From Gnetum montanum (taxonomy: Eukaryota > Streptophyta > Gnetopsida > Gnetales > Gnetaceae), in assembly GCA_015680685.1 (NCBI GenBank), contig MNCI01022307.1:598944-662943 (forward strand): a stretch of DNA of 64,000 nt, in the 5' to 3' direction. The translations under genes and the position numbers were made by a program. The notes beneath the pieces are model-generated. The model was not told where the DNA came from, made no database searches, and saw nothing but the letters and a program-made list of their open reading frames with translations. Shown here piece after piece: positions 35,844 through 47,110 of the stretch; position 1 is the first letter of the stretch, and each line of letters opens with the position of its first letter.

Positions 35844-38254
35844 ATGCCTCTTCCAGACAGGAATGATAATGCATTATATGGCGAACACATTCATTGGAGA
35901 AATAATGCAATATACGATGAAGACAATTAGAGTGATCAACCTTATGTAGGGGTTTCTTATGATCATGATCACCCTGACGATACTCAAAGACTACATTCAC
36001 CTAAGGTAGACAATCTTAGAGGAGATGATGTAGGTCTTGAACTAGGGGAGGCCTCAAGGCCTAAGTCCTCCTCAAAAATAAAAAATGATAGATTAAAGGA
36101 CCCTGATGAACACCATAGAAGCCATGGAAATTCTTCCAGTTCCTCATCTTCCTCTTCCCCCTCAACTTCTAGTTTTGACGAAGATGAATGTAGGTATAGA
36201 GATAGAGCTCCACTAAAGGGTCAGGCTAAAAATCGAAATCAAACCCACAAGAAAGGTCAACAACAATATCATCATGATCAAATGAATAGAGATAGACATT
36301 TCCCTCATAATGTGTTTGATGACGATTAATCCCTTTTGGCCACTAAGAGCCTAATGCAAATCACAAAGGTAGTTGAGATATCTCATAGGCATTGCAAAAA
36401 GAGTCGACTACCTAAGTTTGACATGAATAATATTCCTAAATTTGTAGGAGGCTATGATTAGATCCGCAACATCATTTACAAGCTTTCCATGATGCCTGTG
36501 CTTTCTACAACATTGAAAGTGGGTGGTAAAAGCTTAAGCTCTTTCCTAGGACACTAATTGATAGAGTTGAAGTGTGTTATAGATTGTTGAGATCAAATTT
36601 AATCCGACGATGGTCAACAATGCTGGAACTATTCAACAAGAAATACAAAACCTACGTAAGAGTGTCCAATTTGAGTAGATAGATCCAAGAGTAGAAGCAA
36701 GAACAACATCAACCCTTGGGCATGGCCTTGGATAGATATTATTCCCTATTGAATAGATGCCCAGGGCATGGTTTCTTCGAGGAAAGGTAACTTTTCCATA
36801 TCATAGATGGGCTTTGTAATTAAACAAGGGAGACCCTTGGGATGTATGCCCTAGGTTTATTATACGAGCTTCAAGCCCATCAAATCAAAGAGCTAATCAA
36901 GCATGTGGCAAAAGAAGAGGAGAAATATGCAAATGGAAGAATGTCAAGAAATATCAATGGGATCCAACTCTTCAATTAAAGGAGGTCCAAATTTTGATAT
37001 GGAAAATGAAACCGCTCTCAATAAGGTGATTCCTTAATAACCCTTGTTGATAAAGGAGTCTATTGATGAATTAGAAGAAAAGTTTAATAGGATGTCCAAA
37101 TGGATAAATGAAAATTTTACAACTCTTATTGAGACAGTCACAGAGAAGGTCATGTAAAACAAGTTAGGTGATACCAAGAAATAGCCAAGAACACTTTTTG
37201 GCATATGAGAAATGTGGCTGACAAAAGTGAGGCTAAAGACTTAACCATTAACGAATATGATGGATGTGACTTATGCATATATGACCATTCGAAGGGCCAT
37301 TGCCTAGTCTTGTTGCATCTACAAGAGTATTAGACAAGTGCCTTAAATCCAAAGTTTGTGCAAAAGCACATGCCCGGGAGATTCCCTCTCCCACAAGGTA
37401 ATTATAGATAATCCAAAAATTGATCGTACCATCCTAGGTGGACTTATTACTAGCCTCAACATGGTCATCAACCATACCCACTAACACCACACGGATATTA
37501 TGTTCAACACCCTATTTCTCTAACTAGTTCTACATCCTTGACTTCTAATTGCCACTACCACTCTTCCAATTCCCATCAATCCATGACATATCCTGAAGGA
37601 TCACCACCTCATGCCTCTTACCATCCATCCTACCCTCGATATTCTCATAATCCACCTCCTTATATGCCACCACCAACAACACAAGAAGATTTTGCATCAT
37701 AATGTCAACAAACAAGTGCTGCTTGTGCTGCAAATATGCATAGACATGTTGACACTACTGGGTCTCAACCATAGCATAAGAAATGTCCATTCTGGAGGAA
37801 AGGCCATAAGCCAAAGTAGACCACACATAGACCCACCATATCATTCGAGCTAGCACAAGGCCAATTTTGTGCACTACCTTCTTTATCTTAACCAACATCC
37901 TTTGACCATACACAAGGGCTACCATCCATTCATACTCCAATCCCAAATCCAACTAATGAATCTGCAAATGTGGAAAGAAAAATAAATCCATGCATACCAT
38001 GTCATGATCATGGTTGCAATCATGGGCCAGCAATCTATAATGTTAACGCACCTCATACCCTAGCCCATCATTCACATAACAATCAAGTTTGTGACCAACA
38101 ATTTTTCTACCCAACCACCACACCACCAATAGACACCCAGTGGTTGGGGCATGAGCAATTCCCAACATTTTATATATGCATGGATCCTATTTATCCACTT
38201 ATTAATCCTTGTCACAACCAAATGTTTAGTCATGGGGGTAACCACCCATTCTAA
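35844..38254 (+). pseudogene. Gag of element C, ending in a pol deletion
   Basis: ATG at 35844 (MPLPDRNDNALYGEHIHW). The order is an acidic N-terminus, a Ser-run segment (SSSSSSSSSPSTSSFDEDE near 36140), then DMNNIPKFVGGYD and the Gag fold with frameshifts (36420-36890). The finger CDLCIYDHSKGHC near 37260 keeps all ligands of C-x2-C-x3-H-x4-C. The Pro/Tyr/His tail runs 37430-37850. The frame then keeps the protease-RT linker (PIDTQWLGHEQF near 38130) but no protease, and passes straight into sequence that in B follows integrase (38200-38290). Confidence 0.8.
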
Positions 38255-40212
38255 TCTTTGGGATTCTTAAGTGTTTTTCATCTTTTTCTTTTACAATTTT
38301 TTGTCATTTTCATATTTTTTTATCCAATTTTTCCTATTTCTCCAAATTCTTCTAGTTGTTGTTTTTATTTTCTTTTGTAATCTTGCTTGTGAATAAGGTC
38401 ATGTTGCCCAATGAGGTGATGTTTTCTCTATGTTGTCAGGTCATAAGAGACTAATTATTTGAAAATTGAGACCACGACATCCATCCACTCATTTCATTAA
38501 TAAGAGGTTATTACTCTGGTCATAATGATAACTTTTTTCATCATCCCACCTAATAATAAATATATAATCATTATGTCCAGATAGAAGAGTGCAGAACCAA
38601 TGTGGAATGTGAAGGGTGTGACATCAAGGGGATTTTTGGATTCTCTTTGGCCACTTCTGTATTTTCTATCATGTTGCTGAGGTTGTAACCATATCTTTGT
38701 AGATCTAATGAGAAATGGGAGTAAGAGCAACTTAAAATGACACTAAATAAACTTCTATGGGTTCCACAAGAAAGACATGTACCCATGCTTGAAGGTTGGT
38801 GACTTCTTAGAAACATAAAAAAAAATGAATAAGTGTGCCATAATAAGCTCCTCCCTTGGACAAAACACCAAGTGATGTTACTCCTCACAACTCTAATAGT
38901 CTTATGGTTTTCTGTCGATGTGATGAAATAATCCGATGTCACTACAATGTGGTTTGAACTTGTTTTGAATCTTGGAAAGAAGGACACATGGTTATTTAAC
39001 CATTAATAACACGCAAGGCTTCATTGTGACCATGGTGAGCCACCTCATGTCCCACTTTTTGTAATCCTGTCTATCATCCATCTCATCTCATTGTCCAGAT
39101 GATCATAACTTGTGGTTGTGTAACATAGGAATATTATCTCAATTCGATGGTTTTAAAATGTGTGTTTTGTTTCATAGGTATGCGTTGCATTCAACCACTT
39201 TAGTGCTTACAAACATTTATAGGTGTGGTTACACAAGGGCATCATAGGCTAGAGCCTGCTTTGGGGAGGATCCACTTGTGTAACTTTTGTGACTCGTACC
39301 TCTTTCACATCACCACATCATTTTTCACCTTCCCAGAGCTCAAATTGTTACATTTTATTGTTTCCCTTATCATGGAATTGATCTATCCCACATCCTCGAT
39401 TTCAACGCATTTTTCTTACTCCTTTTAGTGCTTTTCATGCTAATGACTTCACCTTATCATAATTTCAATGCCTCAAAATTAATTTTCAGTTATCCCATAA
39501 TGATATACTTGACTTCAAAACCTTCCAACCAATTCTAGAGAATTAATTTTCATGCTTAGTTGCCCCATAAAATGAAAATTTTGGACCTTGACATCATGTA
39601 CCTGACATCAAGTCACATGAAGCCATAAATATATGACCCTCACGACACGTGAACTTCATTTTCTTCATTTGCAACTAGGGGATTTATTGAGATTTTCTCT
39701 CATGACTTAAAGCTCTATGCACTCATCTTCCTCTTGTGATATTTAGCTCTCTAATGCTTCAATTTCTATGCTATTCAAATCCATCTAAACCTAGAGTGTT
39801 CAACTTAGTCATGGGGGGGGGGGGGGGGGGGCGGGGATGGGGGAGGAGTGCTTGTGTGCAGAATTTGCACCAAATTGCTGAAATTTGCTATCGCTCAAAA
39901 GGTATCATAAGGGTAAGAATATTAAAAACTTTAGGAGTTATAATGAAAAATCACTCACGTTAATGCTAGAAATCTAAATTTTCCAACCCATGGGCCCATA
40001 ACCATTATTATAAGCCATATATAAGGAAAAAGAAACCAATTGTGAAGGGTTGTAAAAGGATATAAACACTTTTTGGGGATTTTTTTGAACATTTTCTAAC
40101 TCTACGATCATATGCATTATGAACTTAATGGACCAAGGTTATGAGTAAGGTATAAACTGATTTATGATAACAAATATAACCTTAGTAACACTTGACCTTT
40201 GGTTGATTACAA
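38255..40212 (+). other. 3' region of element C with U3-like patch upstream of the extra ORF
   Basis: 38280-39430 aligns in blocks with the 3' regions of B and F, including CTGCTTTGGGGAGGA at 39256-39270. No ORF is credible there. 39590-39650 resembles U3 of the element's own LTR (TTGACATCATGTACCTGACA followed by CATAAATATATG). A run of 19 G occurs at 39813-39831, then AT-rich leader to the ATG at 40213. Confidence 0.6.
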
Positions 40213-42934
40213 ATGGCCCCAAAAAGAGGTGCTTAAGGTGAACCCTCATAAAGAGTCGCTAAGCGTCCATGCGGTGGTTGCAGTCAGCAAGGTGAACATG
40301 CAAAACATGTTGAGTAGGAGGCCTAGTTCTTTAGTATCCACCAAGAGGCTCCTACTACTAGGCAATTGGCCCAAGGAGAGGCGGTAGAACTACTGGTCCC
40401 TAAGCATTGACAAAATATGATGTTGCCCCCTAACTACCTTGCTGCCACCCTAGAAAAGTCCACATTGGCTTCAATTATTTTGGAAATGAACTTCGGTCCA
40501 TTCATGGCGTTTTCTCTAGAGGTGGTACAGATGCAACTCAAGGCATTCCCATTATGGCCCATTCTGTCATATGGTGGCAAATGGTACTTGGACAAAACCT
40601 ATCAGTTCTGGCACAAGAAGGATGAGGGCATCACTGTTAACATCTATAGGGTGATCGTCCCTTATTTAGTCAAAGCAATTGTTACAACTCTCAACCTACC
40701 CAATGAAGGGGCTAAGGTTGGTCATCTGTCAACCAGATCCAACCTCAAGACCAAGAAACTATGGCTAAGATGGGAATTTGGCAAGGAGGGAAAAACATAC
40801 AATGAAATGACTTTGGAGTAGGAAATCTATTTCAAGATTAGGACTTACATCTATTTCCCACAAAAGGGCTCAATCAAATTTCCACTTATGTGGCCAAGGA
40901 AAGTGCCATTTTAATGGAAATTTACAACCAATCTTCCCCAGTATTACTTTACTGAAATTCAATGGTGGTTTGAAGAAACAAAGTTAGGGAGACCCACACT
41001 TCCATTTCCCTACTTAATCAGAAAGCTATGCAAGTGCCCTGGAATCCTAAGATATACCAATGATATCTTTAGAAAGGCTTAGAATGCCTCCTTCACTGAG
41101 CTCCTAAAATCGACAACACCAAGAAAGGATCTTGGTGAAGAATAAGAAGTAGAGAAGGAGGCAGAGCCATAAATTGAAACACAATGTGAGCCTGAGCAAC
41201 GCCCATAGCCACAAGCTCCATTACTACCACCATAAGACTATAGGCCCTTAATGAGCCATTTGCAAAGAATTGTTGAAATAGTTAGCTGGGGAAGTAGGGA
41301 CGAGTCTAATATCTTTTGATTCATGGACACTGTTGTACATCCCACCATGTCAACTGACCTAATGTAGGGAAAGATCTCGATACAATCAGGAGCAAAGATC
41401 CCAATGGTCACAACAAATCTCTAGAAACGTCACATCCTTTCAAGTCATGTTGGAAATTGGAGAAGGTGCCATAGTCGTGGTACTATAACATGAGGATGCG
41501 ATAGGTGTAGTAGGGGTGATCATAGATCACATCAAAGAATCATTCAATGTACCTATTCTACCCTCGACAGATCTAGAAGGAACCAAAGATGCACAAATGT
41601 TGGTTGAGGCTTCAATGACTCCTGTAATGCATGAGGATGTGCTTGATCGATTGCTGCAAATGGACCAAGTCATGATCACTTTGTTTGACATCCCCAGCAA
41701 TGCCATTGTAGCCTAATTAGACCTCATCACTATGAAAGGAAAGTTGGTAATGGTAAAGCATGTGGAAGCTGAAACATAGAGACTACAAGAAGTGTTGGCT
41801 GCCCTGCAAGCTGAATGAAGGGATCTTGCCCATTTTGTTGTGCTAGACCAACTCAAACAATTCATGATGGAGGAGCTCACTAAGCTAACAAAGGAGATAG
41901 CAGCTACTGAGCAAGAGAAGGAGATGGTATTTTGGAATGCCTTTGCTACTAACATGTAATCTCATGCATATAAAAAGGCACTAATTGCCATCCAAGAGGA
42001 GAATATGCAACTCACTGCAAAAAATTCCAGGTTGACCACTATAGAGAAACAAAAGAACATCCTAAATGAAAGCATCTACTAGTTGCAAGAACAACTAGTG
42101 AAGGTTAACCAAGATATGAATAGATTGGCCTAAGAGAATAGAACCCTCTCCATGGAGGAGGTCTACGCTATTTGCCAAAAGTTAGCAATTGAAATTAGCG
42201 CATGGCAAAATGAGGCCAAAAAGCATGAAAAATTGAAAGAGCACTTTCATGACCAAGTTGGCATGTATAAGTAAATCAATGAAAAGGAAATCCATATGGC
42301 CAAAGCCCACATCAACTTCTTGTCATCACAAAACCTTGAGTGGTAGCCCATCTTGGATATCTATGCCATGGTCTAGCAAGTGGAAGTCAAAAAAAAAGAC
42401 TTGCAAATAGAGGATCTAAAGGAATACATGGCATTGGCTAACCTTAGATATGCCAACCTTGCCATGTTAACAATAGGTCATCCTTGAAATGAGCTGAAGA
42501 AACAAGTCACAACCACCTATGTGTTGTATGAGAAAGAGTTTGCGGATCGAAAGAATGCTTTGTAAAAGTTGTAGGTGGCAAACTCGGAGTTAGAGGTGGT
42601 TAAGGCTAGTTATCAGGGACAAAAGGGTGTAGCCTTGAACCTAGCTTGAAGATTGACAAATTATCATGAGCTCAGAGACAAAGCTAGGGCTTTCAAGGAA
42701 GAACAATGGTAGTTCACGATGTGGTATGTAAAGGAAAATCAAATGTTTCTACAACTACCATTTCCTTGGGATGTAACAGCACTAGCACACATTGGCACAA
42801 CAACATAGATGGTGCACGATCCAAGGATGGAGGAAGAAAATTTGCAAGTCCTACTTAATCGTTATAAATTTCAATGGCTTGGTGACAAAGGGAAGTAGCT
42901 GATGGAAGAGCCACTGCCTTCGGGCACCACATGA
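40213..42934 (+). pseudogene. Extra ORF of element C: about 900-residue coiled-coil protein
   Basis: ATG at 40213 (MAPKRGA). The frame is traceable to TGA at 42932-42934, with many stops and at least one frameshift (start and end differ by one phase). Almost all stops are TAG or TAA where a Gln codon would fit. Residues about 70-300 look globular (SYGGKWYLDKTYQFWHKKDE, then WFEETKLGRP). A Pro/Gln/Glu-rich linker follows (near 41130-41230). From about 41800 to 42700 the protein is rich in Glu, Lys, Gln and Leu with heptad-like spacing, a long coiled coil. I recognise no enzyme, membrane or env-type domain. It occupies the env position of Athila elements. Its origin could be a captured host gene or a lineage-specific ORF. 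Confidence 0.6.
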
Positions 42935-43138
42935 GCTTCCTAGTTTTATTTTTATTTTGTTTGTAATAATATGTCCCATTTTTGTACTACACCACTGTGG
43001 CATGCGAAGAGTCAATCATTTTGTTCATTATTTGAGTTAATCAATAATCACATACCTACCCAATATTTTGTAAGAAACTTATTCCTCATTTTGTTTAACT
43101 CAAGGATGAGTTTTCATTCAGTCGTGGTCATGGGGTTA

Positions 43139-44027
43139 AGATGAGTTGTCATTTGGTAGGCCCCGATGTCGGATACACGACATTAGAGCCCCGACATCAC
43201 ATACCCAATGTCGGAGCCAATAAGTGACATTAGATATCCAACATCGCCTCATCTGCGTTTGCCTATAAATGCAACACTTAGGCATTCGAATGGGGGAGCA
43301 TGTAGAATGTAGAGCAATAGAAGATAGTTTTAGTTTTTAGTTTCCTTTCCTTAGAGTTTGTCATTCTTAGTGCATGCTCGCAGTGTGATGTTTGTAATCA
43401 TATGACACCTTTGTTTGAGTGTGACATACTTAGACACGTTACATGACTGACAATAAAGATCAAGATTATTCTCGTCATTGCAACATCCACTTAGATTATT
43501 ATTTCTCTTAATTGTTAATTATTTACTGCTTTGCTTAGTTAAATGTTTTCATTTATTGATATTTACTATTCCTGATACTAAGTGGAATGCATACGCCCTA
43601 ATCACGAGCATTCAAGTGTAAGTACTTAGTAACCTAGAAGTGTATTGTTTGGTACACCCAGTAACATATGCTTGGCCATTCCAAAAGTAGTCTCACAAAG
43701 TCCAAGACGTATACGAACAATTAAGAGCGAATACCCATCACATGTAGGCTAGTTAGATTTCACTTTCCAATATTCATTAGTTTAATTAACTTATCTCTTT
43801 ATCGTCATTAGGAGTAGCATAGAATTAGAAAAGATATCATACACCTCACTTTGGACTAAATCATACGTGACAAAGCTACCACTAGTCCAAGTGGAAAGAC
43901 AACGAACTACGATCAAGGCATAACAATCTAGATGCCACAACTAGTCCCATCCACGGAATTCGATCGGATTATGTGTGCACACTTGTGATTCTTATGGTTG
44001 AGCGTAGGGGTACCTCGTGGCTCATCA
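43139..44027 (+). repeat. 3' LTR of element C
   Basis: 889 bases, AGATGAG (first base changed) to CTCATCA, followed by duplication CATTC. It is preceded by CATGGGGTTA, a likely polypurine tract. U3 words GATGTCGG and CGACATC are clearer here than in the 5' LTR. The TATA box is near 43265. Confidence 0.9.
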
Positions 44028-44032
44028 CATTC

Positions 44033-44162
44033 CAAATAAAATTTTTCTTACATTCTACATTTGACCATCACTATGTTAGAACTCATTGTCAAACCAACTT
44101 ACGAATGTACTTTGGATTATTTTGTATCTTCTCCAATGAGATATCCTAAGTCTTCAACCATT
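44033..44162 (+). repeat. Dispersed sequence X, copy 1 part 2
   Basis: It continues X after element C, aligning with about 54660-54790 (CTATGTTA, CCAATGAGATAT against CCAAGAGATAT, TCAAC.ATT). It ends at the GTATC duplicated by solo LTR D. Confidence 0.6.
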
Positions 44163-44167
44163 GTATC

Positions 44168-45035
44168 TGATGAGTGGCAAGGTACCCTTACACTCAACCA
44201 TACGAATATGAGCGTTTCACGCACAATTTGGTCAAACTCCACAAACAGGATAGTTGTGGTATCTAGATAGTTACTCGTTCATCGTAGTCTGCTGTCTTCC
44301 CACCTAGACTAGTATATGCTTTGTCATGTATGGTTTAGTCTAGAGTGAGGTGTATGATGTGGTTTCTAACCTAGTGCTACTCCTAGAGGCAATGAAAAAT
44401 AACTTTAACTAAGCTAGGAGGAAAAGGGAGAGAGAGTTAAGCTAATAGGAAGTGGGAGAGAGAATCTAAGCTAGCCTAAGTGCGATGAGCATCCGTTCCT
44501 TAATCATCCATACACATCTTGGACCTCATGCATGACTACCATTGGGATTACCAAGTGCATTGCCTAGGTACGCTACTAGGATACCAAGTAGTCACACTTG
44601 AATGCTCATGATTAAGTCGTACTCATTCTGCATTTAAGGAGTTTAGGGTGAAGAGATATTAACTACGAAAATAATAAATAACAATAACAATTAAATAATT
44701 AAACTAAGTGAAAGCTGCAATGATGAAGTAATCTTAATCTTTATTTCTAGTCATGTGTGTGTCCAAGTACGTCACACTTGAATAAAGGTCCGGTACAATT
44801 ACAATCATCACACTGCGGGCATGCATTGGGGGAAAGGGTTGAGAAGAACTAAAAATGAACTAACTTCCATCTACTGACTGAAACCTAACTGACTTCTTTC
44901 CATGCGCCCACATGTGTATTTATAGCTCACACAAGAGTCACGATATCATTATTTGGGTCGTGATATCGCGTACCCAATATTGTGGATCTGATATCGCGGG
45001 TATCATATTAGAGCCTAATGAATCATGATTCATCG
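44168..45035 (-). repeat. Solo LTR D
   Basis: 868 bases, TGATGAG at the left, CATCG (from CATCA) at the right. Target duplication GTATC at 44163-44167 and 45036-45040. U3 near 44940-45010 contains CGATATCG-like words; minus-strand TATA near 44920. No internal region is present, so it is a product of LTR-LTR recombination. Confidence 0.88.
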
Positions 45036-45040
45036 GTATC

Positions 45041-45197
45041 TTTTGAAAATACCATCCCAACCTTTTTTTCTCTTCAAGAAGTACTTTATAAAATTCTGGT
45101 CATTTTTCCTTATTGAAGGAATTGTAATTTTTTTTCTTTTCAACATCTAGTTTTATTATGGAGTGTTTGTAGAATTTTTCTAATGCATATTACATTT
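45041..45197 (+). repeat. Dispersed sequence X, copy 1 part 3
   Basis: It aligns with about 54795-54850 (TCTTCAAGAAGTA.TTTA, AATTTT), then diverges. It ends at the duplication of solo LTR E. Confidence 0.5.
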
Positions 45198-45202
45198 CGT
45201 AT

Positions 45203-46155
45203 TGATGAGACGCGACATGCATAGCGCCGCGATATCGCATCCCCTGCGATATTGCGTATGCGATATCGCGGTCCGCCACCATATCTATAAATAAGAGGCG
45301 ACACTCCCTTCATTTCCCAATCCTGGCTAGAAGTAGCGAAGCTCTGGCAGTTTGAACACAAGTTGTGTACGGCAATAAAGACGAACTTGATTGGATAAAC
45401 CTTGCAGTACATGGTTTTATTTTATTGTTATTTATTGCTTTCCTAGTGCATACGAGTACAACTTGATTACGAGCATCTACGAATGTGTACGGCTAATCAA
45501 GGAATCGGCTGCTCATCGCAATGCATGAGTACGACTTGACTACGACCATTGTGGCTGCTTGGTAACCCAGTAGCGTATTCCAGGATTTGCGCTTGGTAAT
45601 CCCAGTAGTAGTCCAATGTGTACGGCTAGTTAAGGAATTGGCTACTCATCGTTAGGCTAGAACGTGTGATAAGTACGACTTGGCTACGAGCATCCATGGG
45701 TGTGTACGGCTAGTCAAGGAATCGGTTGCTTATCACACTCAGGCTAAATAGGTGTCTCAGTATGACCACTTCGAGCACTTGCGTTACGTGTGGTGGTCCC
45801 AGTAACGATTAGCGTTTGGTAGCCACAGTTGCATAGTTCAGGGTGTGTCCGGTAAGTGGTAACAGATGCTGACGCTAGTTAATTTAGACTTAGGACATTA
45901 GTTAGAGTTAGTTAGTTTCTCAACCCTTTCACTCATAGCTTAGGAGATAAACTGAAAAATACCAAAAAAATCATATACCTCAGACTTGCTTAACCATACA
46001 CCGTGACACATACAAGCAAGCCTGGGAAGACAACGGACGATTAACCCCAAGTGTTTCTTGTGGTGTTAAGGCATTTAGTCTGCGGAGTTCGACCGAATCG
46101 CGCGTACACGCTCGTATTCGTATGGTTGAGTGTAGGGATACCTCACCACTCATCA
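45203..46155 (+). repeat. Solo LTR E
   Basis: 953 bases, TGATGAG to CTCATCA, flanked by CGTAT (45198-45202) and CTTAT (46156-46160), a duplication with one mismatch. U3 has CGCGATATCGC palindromes and the TATA box in ATCTATAAATAAG at 45285-45297. The downstream half contains three diverged copies of a block with GTGTACGGCTAGTCAAGGAA. Confidence 0.85.
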
Positions 46156-46289
46156 CTTATAGTCCATTTTACAAATTTTCAATAAGTACCATGTCATTGA
46201 CAAATTTCAGGAGATGAAGTGAGCTTGAGACTATTTTAAGGATATAATGGTCAATTACTTTTTGAATACAATTATTTAGCTCAGTAAAA

Positions 46290-46433
46290 ATTCCAAGCAA
46301 TATGGGGGGGGGGGGGGTGGGACCCCAAAAAGAGAATTTTATTAATAGAAAACAAAATTTAGTACATAAGCTACTTCAAGACATATAGATTGAGGAAAGG
46401 AGGAAGAGAAATCGTTAAAATTCCAAGCAATAT
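46290..46433 (-). mobile_element. Short retroposed insert between 18-bp direct repeats
   Basis: AAAATTCCAAGCAATATG occurs at about 46290-46307 and 46416-46433 and brackets about 108 bases that start with 11-12 G and hold AGAATTTTATTAATAG. A long direct repeat is typical of LINE-mediated insertion. Orientation and parent element are inference. Confidence 0.45.
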
Positions 46434-46849
46434 GAATAAAGGATAATAACCTTATTTGAATTCTACCCTATTTTAGAATTTGTATGAGCTTTTTTATATA
46501 ATGTTTATTTTGTTAAAAATGAAACTTTTCTTTGAACTTATTCCATTTTGGTAACTTTTGACTAGACTCATTTTCTATTAAATCTTTGTTCAAGTTAAGT
46601 TTTTGTCCTTTCAAGTAACTTTTATGTTCTCATACAAGTATTAAAATATGTAAAATGATGATGCATCTTCAATCACATGCTTATTTCGATTTGAAAATAT
46701 GTGTAATTAGTAGATTTATATTTTAAAGCATTTGATAAATTATATTTCATTCTAAGGTTTCCACTTGAATTTGAATGACAGACAAAGTATAATGATCACT
46801 TGTCGAAATATTTAATAATGATAAAAATTTGAAAAAAAAATTATTAATT

Positions 46850-47110
46850 AAGATAGTTGAATGATTAACAACAACAATAACAACATCATCATCCTAGCCT
46901 TGTCTCAACAAAATAAGGTCAATTACATGAGTTTCTTTTTTTTCTTTTTTTCTTTTTGCCAATTGCTTCTATGAAGAGCTAGATCTTTTTTTATTTGTAG
47001 TTTCTTTAAATCATCTTCAATCGTTTTTTCCATTTCTTTTTTGGTCTTCCTTTTAGTGGCTTTCTTGGAATAGTGATGCAATGTTTCAAGGTGACATTTG
47101 AAGTTTTTTT
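46850..47110. mobile_element. Possible RTE-type LINE tail
   Basis: AACAACAATAACAACATCATC is followed by CCTTGTCTCAACAAAATAAGG and, further on, GGTCTTCCTTTTAGTGGC. The layout recalls the widespread plant RTE 3' end (CTTATCCCA...GGGGTCGGCTACATG). No coding part is present. Confidence 0.35.

Larger units (their letters stand above)
34854..44027 (+). mobile_element. Non-autonomous Athila-derived element C with extra ORF
   Basis: Two same-orientation LTRs (34854-35716, 43139-44027) and the duplication CATTC on both sides (34849-34853, 44028-44032). Inside: a good tRNA-Asp primer site, gag, then a deletion that removes protease, RT, RNase H and integrase. The conserved 3' region follows, then a decayed 2.7-kb ORF not found in A, B or F, then a purine stretch and the 3' LTR. 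It must have moved, if it did so in this form, with enzymes from another copy. Confidence 0.9.

Noticed and set aside
38571-38987. Minus-strand ORF of 138 codons in element C
   Set aside because: It is antisense to a region conserved as noncoding between B, C and F, and no domain is seen.
40213-42934. Reading the C extra ORF as using a recoded genetic code (TAG = Gln)
   Set aside because: The HLS1-like gene and element G use the standard code; TAA and frameshifts also occur in the ORF, so decay by deamination is simpler.
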